From NCBI GenBank assembly GCA_032433765.1, contig JAVIAB010000059.1:57088603-57152602 (forward strand): a stretch of 64,000 nt of DNA, given 5' to 3'. The notes under the pieces were generated by a model. That model searched no databases and was not told the origin of the DNA. It was given only the letters and a program-made list of their open reading frames with translations. This stretch comes from Megaustenia siamemsis. Lineage: Eukaryota; Mollusca; Gastropoda; Stylommatophora; Ariophantidae. This document shows positions 52,201 through 61,200 of the stretch, piece by piece (the first letter of the stretch is position 1; every line of letters starts with the position of its first letter). A program made the translations under genes and the position numbers.

Positions 52201-55200
52201 AGGTTGTCATCGGTTGATTTGTCCATCTTTTGATGTTACTCGTCCATGTTAATCTTGGTCTGCCTCTGCCTCTTTTACCTTGTATTTTCCCCTCCAGGAT
52301 CACTTTCAGTAGGCTGTTGTGTCTTTTAACATGGCCTAAGAATCGCATTTATCTTGTTCTAATTGTGTTCAGAAGTTCTCTTTTCATTTTTAGTTGTTTT
52401 AAGACTTTGTCATTTGTTTTCTTTTCCTTCCATCCAATTCTACCTATTCTTCTATATATCCACATTTCAAAGGCTTCAATTCTCTGTTCTGTTTTCTTGT
52501 CTAATGTCCATGTTTCAGTACCATATAGGAATATTGAGAAGATGTAACATTTTGCTATTCTTAGTTTTAGCTCTGGTGTTATTTGTTTTGATGTTAGTAT
52601 GTCCTTCATGACATTAAAATTACTTTTTGCCATTCCTATTCTTTTGTTTATTTCAGTTGTACATTTTCCATCACTGGTTATAGTATGTCCAAGGTAGTTA
52701 TAGTTCTGAACTGTCTCAAGGTCTATTCCTTCAATTTTGATATCCACTTGTGGGTTTTGAGGGAAAGATTTATTTGAATAAAATACAGAGCACTTATATT
52801 ACCAGACAAATGACACATACCAAGATGACATGGCACCTAGACTGAAAGTGATCAGTGACTCATAGCTGTTTGTGTCAGGATCAATAGCAACAACCAATGA
52901 AGACCGTACTCCACCTCCCTCATGTACCTCTAAAAATAGACTGAAAGTCTGGTTGAACATGAATAAGAATCAAAGAAGGAAGGCAATCTCGTACTTAAAA
53001 ATGCAGCGCTAAAGTCAGATATATCAAGCACAATTATGTGCACTTAATGTCCTTTTAAGGGTAGATAATGAAGAAGATTAGTTATTATATGAGCACAGCA
53101 GCAGAAGAAGAACATGCTGAAACATAATAAAGAACACGAGGGTTGGGAAGGCAAAGCATAGTTACATAAAAGCAGAACTTAGTATTTGTTTCAAATGTCA
53201 ATTGTGTACAGTTTCATTGTTATATCCAGCAGGTGAAAGAGAGACTGAAATAAACAAAAGAATAGGAATGGAAAAAAAGTAATTTTAATGTCATGAAGAA
53301 ACATACTAACATCAAAACAAATAACACCAGGGCTAAAACTAAGAATAGCAAAATGTTATGTCTTCTCAGCATTCCTATATGGTACAGAAACATGGACATT
53401 AGACAAGAAAACAGAACAGAGAATTAAAGCCTTTGAAATGTGAAAATATACGAAGAATAGGTAGAATTGGATGGAAGGAAAAGAAAACAAATGATGGAAG
53501 TCTTAAAACAACTAAAAATGAAAAGAGAACTACTAAACACAATTCAAACAAGACAAATGCGATTTTTGGGGCATGTTAAAAGACACAATACCTACTAAAA
53601 GTAATCCTGGAGAGGAAAATATAAGGTAAAGGTAAAGTACGAGACTTCAACCAGCATCTTAACACGCGAGTTTACACCCATATGTGCTCGGCCACCTATC
53701 CAGAAATGTTTGGATATTTCTGTATTGTGTAGACTCAAGCATCGAAGCTCAGATGCAAGGTGACATTCCTCACCTTCCCAGGGTAATACCCTGGTACCCA
53801 TTTCTTCCAACGGCTGGGTCGACCGTGGGGGTATTTTTTTTTTCCAACCATGAGTACAACTCACACTGCTCCCAGTGGGAATCGAACATGGTTGTCCGAA
53901 TGTCAGTAGTCCAGTCGGGTGGTTTTCCCAACTAGGCTACCGAGGCAAATACAAGGTAAAAGAGGCAGAGGCAGACCAAAACTAACATGGACAAGTAACA
54001 TCAAAAGATGGACAAACCAGCCTATGACAACCTGCACCATCAAAGCAAGCGAAAGAGCAGAATGGCGCTCCATGGTAGCCAACCTTCGATGCGGAGATGG
54101 CACTCGATGATGATGATGATGAAAGAGAGACTTATTTTTTCCAAAACTCTACAACACAGCTGTTTTGAAATAAAAAATTCACCCAGACTTTATGTTTTCT
54201 TCGTTTGTTCTCATCTGTACCAATACTGACCTATGAAAAACCCTTGAACAACTGCGCAATAACCTCAAGAGAGTGGTCATCTAGTGGATGCCATCACACT
54301 GTAATATACAAGGAAATGAATGCACAAACTAGTCATGGAGGGAGGGAGATTACCACAAGAGAACCTTCTGATTAGCTATGATGAAGTCAAATCCATCATC
54401 AAAGGCCAGAATCATGAAAAATGGAACAAGAACACCCAAAGTATAATGAGAGGAACATATACCTTCAACTATCAAGGAGGGATCAAGTCATCATACTTTG
54501 CCTACACACTGCCCAAACAGAATGAGAAACCACATGTTCACTAAACTCATGGTAGGAACTACCAGCCAACGCCACTGTATCTTAGATGACATGACAACAA
54601 AGCACGTTCTACCGGAATGAGGAGGTCAGTGTGGCCCACACCCACCACCCTGAAAGAGAAACTACACAGGGTATCCGAGTCACTGAAACAGACAGAAGCC
54701 TTCATAAGAGAGTCTGGAATCCTAGTCTGAATGAGCCATGATTGCAGCAGAAGAAGAAGAATCTGTACTAATAAATGCAGTTTAAATTAAACACTTTTTA
54801 AAAATATAGGCTTCAAAATTAGAGCTGACCGTAAAAACTGACAGGTGTGAAATGATTACCAACAACATTCCGGAAAAGCTTTCTATTTACATACAAATAT
54901 CCAGGGTTTCTGTATATGCACAATCATTTGTGTGTGATACTTTAGTTGATTTGCTTATTTATCTTTCCAGGAAGATAAATTACATATACTTCTATTATAC
55001 ATTCAAAGTTATTAGAAGTATTGTCTTATAATTAAAAAACTTTTGAGGTAAAAATTGAATATTGCATTCCCTGAAACTCTAAAACTTATGAATTTTTGAT
55101 AATTTTGTTACGAGCACAAACTACTAAAATACATAAATAATTCATCATCATCATCAGATACAATGGTTGCTGGCATAGGTGATCATGTCTCTCTACAACT

Positions 55201-58200
55201 TTGATCTTGACAGTTATTTATCATTTCTGTTGTTAACCTCCTGCCAAACCATTCTCTTAAGCAGTCTGGTATCTTTTCTCTTTGCTTCCCTCTATCTCTT
55301 TATCCCTCAATTTCCCCAGTTGTTACAATAGGTTCCACCTGTTCCCTTCTCATTTCATGGCCAGAAAATGATTATTGTTTCTTCCTAATATTGGATATTA
55401 GCTCTTTGTTAGCTTTTGCCTCTTTCAGAACGTTTTCATTACTCTTCTTAGCTGTCCATGGTATTCTCAACATTGTTCTGGAAAACCACATCTCTACAGC
55501 CTCCAGTGATTTTCTTGTCTGTTGTCCTATTGTCCATGATTCACATCCATATGTTAAGACTGGCTCTACACAACATTTAAGAACTCTTTTTCTTGTTTCT
55601 ATTGTCAAAAATGGATTGCATAGTATCTTCCTCATTTTTTTGGAAAGCTGTTTTTGTCTGAGCCATTTTATATACATCTACAACATCTACTATGTTATAC
55701 ATCTACAATCTGAGGTTAACATTGTTCCCAGATATTTATATTCATTTACCAGTTTTAATATTGCTTCACTTGACTTTATTATGCATTGTGGTGGAGTCCT
55801 TTTTTTTGTTGCTACCATTACTTCTGTCTTTTTACTATTAAGACTGAGTCTTTTATTTTTGCTTTCCTTCACTATAATGTCTAACATTTCGTGTAACTCA
55901 TTTTCACTCTTAGCTATTATGACTGTATCATCAGCATACCTTTATTTATATTATAACCTCCAATTGTTATTCAAGGCATGCCCCTTATGGATCGTAAAAT
56001 AATCTCACTATACATATTAAACAAATCTGGTGACAACACACAACCTTGCCTAACACCCTGTTTTATTTGTTGAAACGTTCCCAATTGATTTCCAGTTCTT
56101 ATGGCCGCTGTTTGTTGCCAGTAGATGTTCTTTATTATTCTTAGATTTTTGCTGTCTACGTTTATGCCTTCTAAAATTTTGAACATAAATAATTACTTTA
56201 GCTAAAAATGCATTTTGCGTGTGGTGTCACAAATTGAGACCACCTCCATGATGAGGAAATATCAATTTTAAGATTGAGTGGAATGTACAAAGTTCAGGAC
56301 ATTTTTATCCATATCCAAGATTAGAACTAAAATGCCACTTTGAGATGAAAACAAACAGCTGTGTACAATATAGTGTTACCATGGTATCCTTAGGGAGGGG
56401 CGATAGCTCAGTGGTTAGTGAACTGGACTACAAAGGACAAGGATGAGAGGTAGGATTTGATCCCAACCGACCACTTCCGGGTTCACCCAGCCTTTAATGG
56501 GTACCAGATTTTTTCTAGGAAAGTAAAGCGGCACAGGGATAATACCGACCACATTACCCCAAAAATCATGTGCCGAAGGTCTGTAAAATTTATGGCCGCT
56601 AACACCATATTCCCTATATGTCACTTGGCGTGACGGGGGTACTTTACTTTTTTATGGTAACTTTAGATTTATGATCTTTCTATCTATCTATTGTCCTTTC
56701 GAGCCGAAGACGGCACATAGGGCAGAACTACAATCTCAAAAACAGAAACCTTGCATGCCAAAATGGCACATATTGCAGAGATCACTGCTTTTAAAATCTA
56801 TAGTTCTGTTTCCATAACAATGCTTTTACAATGACAGCTTGTCAAGCCATCGATCAACCTCCTTAGTCGCCTCTTACGACATGCTTGGAAGGTCACAGTG
56901 TCACTATTCTTTACTTCCCACATAATGAGGCCCCGGTAACACACAGGAGTTATGATCTTTACTGTTAGCATTATATGCTGGAGTTTTATCTGATAATAGA
57001 TATATTCAGCCAGGACATTAATTGAGCCTTCAGGTTCAAAATGTAGCAGCAGGTAAATGCCTAGGAGCCAAGACCCACATGGGCTCTCCCACCTTAGAGT
57101 GTCAAGAAGCTAAAGAGCTAATCAAAACATTTGCTCCATTGAGGGTGAGTTATTCTGACAGACTGCCTCCATTCTGATGTTGGAATAATTTCCCATACAA
57201 ATCACAACAGCTTCATTATCATTACTTGTATTTAGTAGCTTTTTAGTTGATGCTGCTCTTTTATTACTTTTGATAATAACTAACATATTTCGTATTAACG
57301 CATTTAACACCCTGTGGTATGGTCATTTATTAAAAAAAAAATTTTTCATTTGAAATAAAATCAAGAAAATAAATTAAATTGATCTAAAACATATGGTTTA
57401 TTTGGACAATTTGTTCTAGAAGTCAAAAAAGAAGTTAAATAAGAGAGGTTCAAGATTTTAGTGCAAATAATTGTGGAGATGTTAATAAATTAAAAGTCAC
57501 TAAAACCAACTTATGGGTTCAAGTTTTTAATAACTCAAGCTAGAGATAATTACAATCAAGAATTTACAGTTCTCTGTTCAATCATGAATGAACCTACAGT
57601 ACTTTGTTCAATCATGAATGAACTTACAGTACTCTGTTCAATCATAAACTTACAGTGCTCTCTGTGCTTTCATTGCTGACTGATCTGATGCAAACTTTGT
57701 CTGCTGAGACTGCACCTTCATCTGAGAGACCTCTTCTGTAGTAAGAGTTGAATTCTGAATCTGAGAAACAAGCTGCTGCAGGGTGGCCTGTGTGGGTATC
57801 TGCACTGCAGTTGAAGCTGTACTTATAGATAAAGCTGTGTTGAGGTTACTCTGAGCTTGGTCTAGTATGCCAAGGTACTGCAGGAGGCTAACTGTAGAGT
57901 TGATGATGGTTTGTTCTGCTTTTTCTGCTACAGTCTGCAGATGATTTATTGACAATCAATATAAACTAAAGCAACGCTATTTTGCTAAAAAAAAAAAAAA
58001 GTGCTGATACTAACCATAAAGTTGTTATTGGTGTAAGTTCCATACTTTCAGTATATAGTTTAATCTTCTTCTTCAATGTTCAAGTCTTGTGATCATGCAA
58101 ACTTGACTCTTGTCCTGTTTCATAATTGAGGGCTAAGAACAACAGGGGTAAAGGCATCAAGATGCACAGAGATGTAAAGCTGATGTACAGCTGATGATAA

Positions 58201-61200
58201 TCATGACAATAAGTGGTATGGCAGGTGAGAAACAAAACAAAAGTTGAACAATGTTTCAGTCACGTAGGCCTTTAGCTAGAACAATAAACAACAACACAAA
58301 AATATATATAAGGATAAACACATAAATCTAACTACATGATGATAATATGCTAGATTCTCAAGAAAGGAAAACAAGTCTCTTCCCTGCAGTCCAGAGCGTA
58401 ATCAGGCACTGATTGAATTGAAATTGGTAGGCGGGCTGACCAGGCAGTCAGGTGAAAAATAAAAGGGAAAAGTTGTAAAAATATGGAGAGGTGAGTACAA
58501 GATACAAATAAAACTATGTATATCTAACTATGGGTGTGCTGACTAAACAGATGTGCAAAAAAGAATGTGATATAATCATATGTGGGTAAAAACATAAGTC
58601 TGTATATTTTGCCACAAGCACACAGTAGAAAACACGAAAGTGTCCAAATGTGCCAGTGCATATGCAGACAAATATACACACATGTATAGATGCAGTTGCT
58701 CATGGGGGTAAGAAATGTGTAATGGGTATCCTATGTGTTTGAGAGTGATATGTTCATGCCTTGTGGGGAAAGCAAACCCAACTTTGCAATGAGACAATTC
58801 TCAAAGGCGAACCAGCTACGATTGCTGGAGTGACACAAGACAATGCCGGTGACTTGCATGTCAGCTTTACCACTATGGCCTGGGGAGTTGAAATCGGACA
58901 ACACTGGGCTGCCTGTATTTAGTTCAACATCACAAAGATGCTCACAAAATCTGTCATATAGGCGTTGTCCAGACTCACCCACATATGTCATCTGGCAATG
59001 TTGACATATTATGGCATAAATGATATTCTGTGACACACATGTAAACCCTTCCTTGATATTAAATTCCCCATTAGGGAACAGGACAGAATGGGTGCAACCC
59101 AATGTCCATCAGCTGACCAAGATCTAGCAGTTCTACCTTTTCATTGTTCTTCCATGGTAACAGCCTGTGTCAAAAAAGGCTAGCTAACAGAAGCTAATAT
59201 TAAAACAGGTAAATGAATTTAAATATTTGGGAACTTTGTTAACCTCAGATGGTAGATGTACAAAAGAGGTGAGATGCAGAATGGCTCAGGCAAAAGCAGC
59301 TTTCCAAAAAATGAGGAAGATACTATGCAATCCATTTTTGACAATAGAAACTGGAAAAAGAGTTCTTAAATGTTATGTAGAGCCAGTCTTAACATATGGA
59401 TGTGAATCATGGACAATAGGACAACAGACAAGAAAATCACTGGAGTCTGTAGAAATGTGGTTTTACAGAAGAATGTTGAGAATACCATGGACAGCTAAGA
59501 AGAGTAATGAAAATGTTCTGAAAGAGGTCAAAGCAAAAATAGAGCTAATTTCCAATATTAGAAAGAAACCATCATTTTTTGGCCATGTAATGAGAAGAGA
59601 ACAACTTGAATATATTGTAACAACTGGAAAAATTGAGGGATGAAGAGATAGAGGGAAGCAAAAGCAAAAATACCAGACAGCTTAAAAGAATGGCTTGGCA
59701 GAAGGTCAATAACAGAAATGATAAATAACTGTCGAGATCGAAAGTTGTGGATCGACATGATCACCTACGCCAGCAGGCCCGGTACATGATGATGATGAAC
59801 AGAAGCGAGGATCGTCATGTTCCCTGTAGTGGTGGCTATTACTTATAAAAAAAGACCTAATTTTGCAGTTCCTAATCTGGACCAGTAGTTTTCCAGTATC
59901 TATCTATCTATTGACCTTTCGAGTCATAGCCGGCCCATAGGGTGTAGACCAAGATACTCCTTCTCTTATCTGAATTTTTGTTCTAACAGTTTTCAATTCT
60001 TTTAAAGATATTTTATTAAATCTCGCCATTTGTCTCTGTTCTGTGCAAGCAGCTCTATCTCATTGAGGGAGCCGAATCCTGCTGCTCTTGCCTCTCTCAT
60101 CAATGTTCTTCTCAGTGTCTCTCTGGGTCTTCCTCTTTTCCTCTTACCTGTTGTTTCCCATATGAGGGCTTGCTTTGCTATTCGGTTATTATCTCTTCTC
60201 ATCACATGTCCAACATATGACCACCGTCTTTTCTTGATTACTGAAGATATTAGTGGTTGATTGGCGATTTCTCTAATTTCCTCGTTTGTTTTGGATTGTA
60301 GGGAAATCAAATAACCTCAATGGCCTTCTTGGAGTGTAGGAAATCAAATAACCTCAATGGCCTTCTTGGAGTGTAGGGAAATGAAATAACCTCAATAGCC
60401 TTCTTGGAGTGTAAGGAAATCAAATAACCTCAATGGCCTTCTTGGAGTGTAGGGAAATGAAATAACCTCAATGGCCTTCTTGGAGTGTAGGGAAATGAAA
60501 TAACCTCAATGGCCTTCTTGGAGTGTAGGGAAATGAAATAACCTCAATGGCCTTCTTGGAGTGTAGGGAAATGAAATAACCTCAATGGCCTTCTTGGAGT
60601 GTAAGGAAATCAAATAACCTCAATAGCTTTCTTGGAGTGTAAGGAAATCAAATGACCTCAATGGCCTTCTTGGAGTGTAGAAAAATCAAATGACCTCAGT
60701 CGCTTACTTGGAGTGTAGGAAAATCAAATAACCTCAATGGCCTTCTTGGAGTGTAAGGAAATCAAATAACCTCAATGGCCTTCTTGGAGTGTAGGAAAAT
60801 CAAATGACCTCAATGGCCTTCTTGGAGTGTAGGAAAATCAAATAACCTCAATGGCCTTCTTGGAGTGTAGGGAAATCAAATAACCTCAATGGCCTTCTTG
60901 GAGTGTAGGGAAATCAAATAACCTCAATGGCCTTCTTGGAGTGTAGGGAAATCAAATAACCTCAATGGCCTTCTTGGAGTGTAGGGAAATCAAATAACCA
61001 TACTCAATGGCCTACTAGGAGTGTAGGGATATCATATAACCTCAATGGCTAACTTGAAGTGCTATAAGATCAATTACTGTAACACTGAACCATTGCAGTC
61101 TCCATAAGAGAAATCTACTTTTAGCAGAAAACTGAATGCTGCTAAAATAAATTTTACCTTAAATGTTTTTACGTCTGCTAGAAGTTTTTCGGCTGCACTC

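Noticed and set aside
55391..56002. 203-codon plus-strand open frame, hydrophobic
   Set aside because: It is the antisense of LINE family C reverse transcriptase codons; the hydrophobic look comes from T-rich antisense codons.
60298..61065. CRISPR-like array of direct repeats
   Set aside because: The repeats are head-to-tail with no unique spacers, the window is animal-type DNA, and there are no cas genes. It is a minisatellite.
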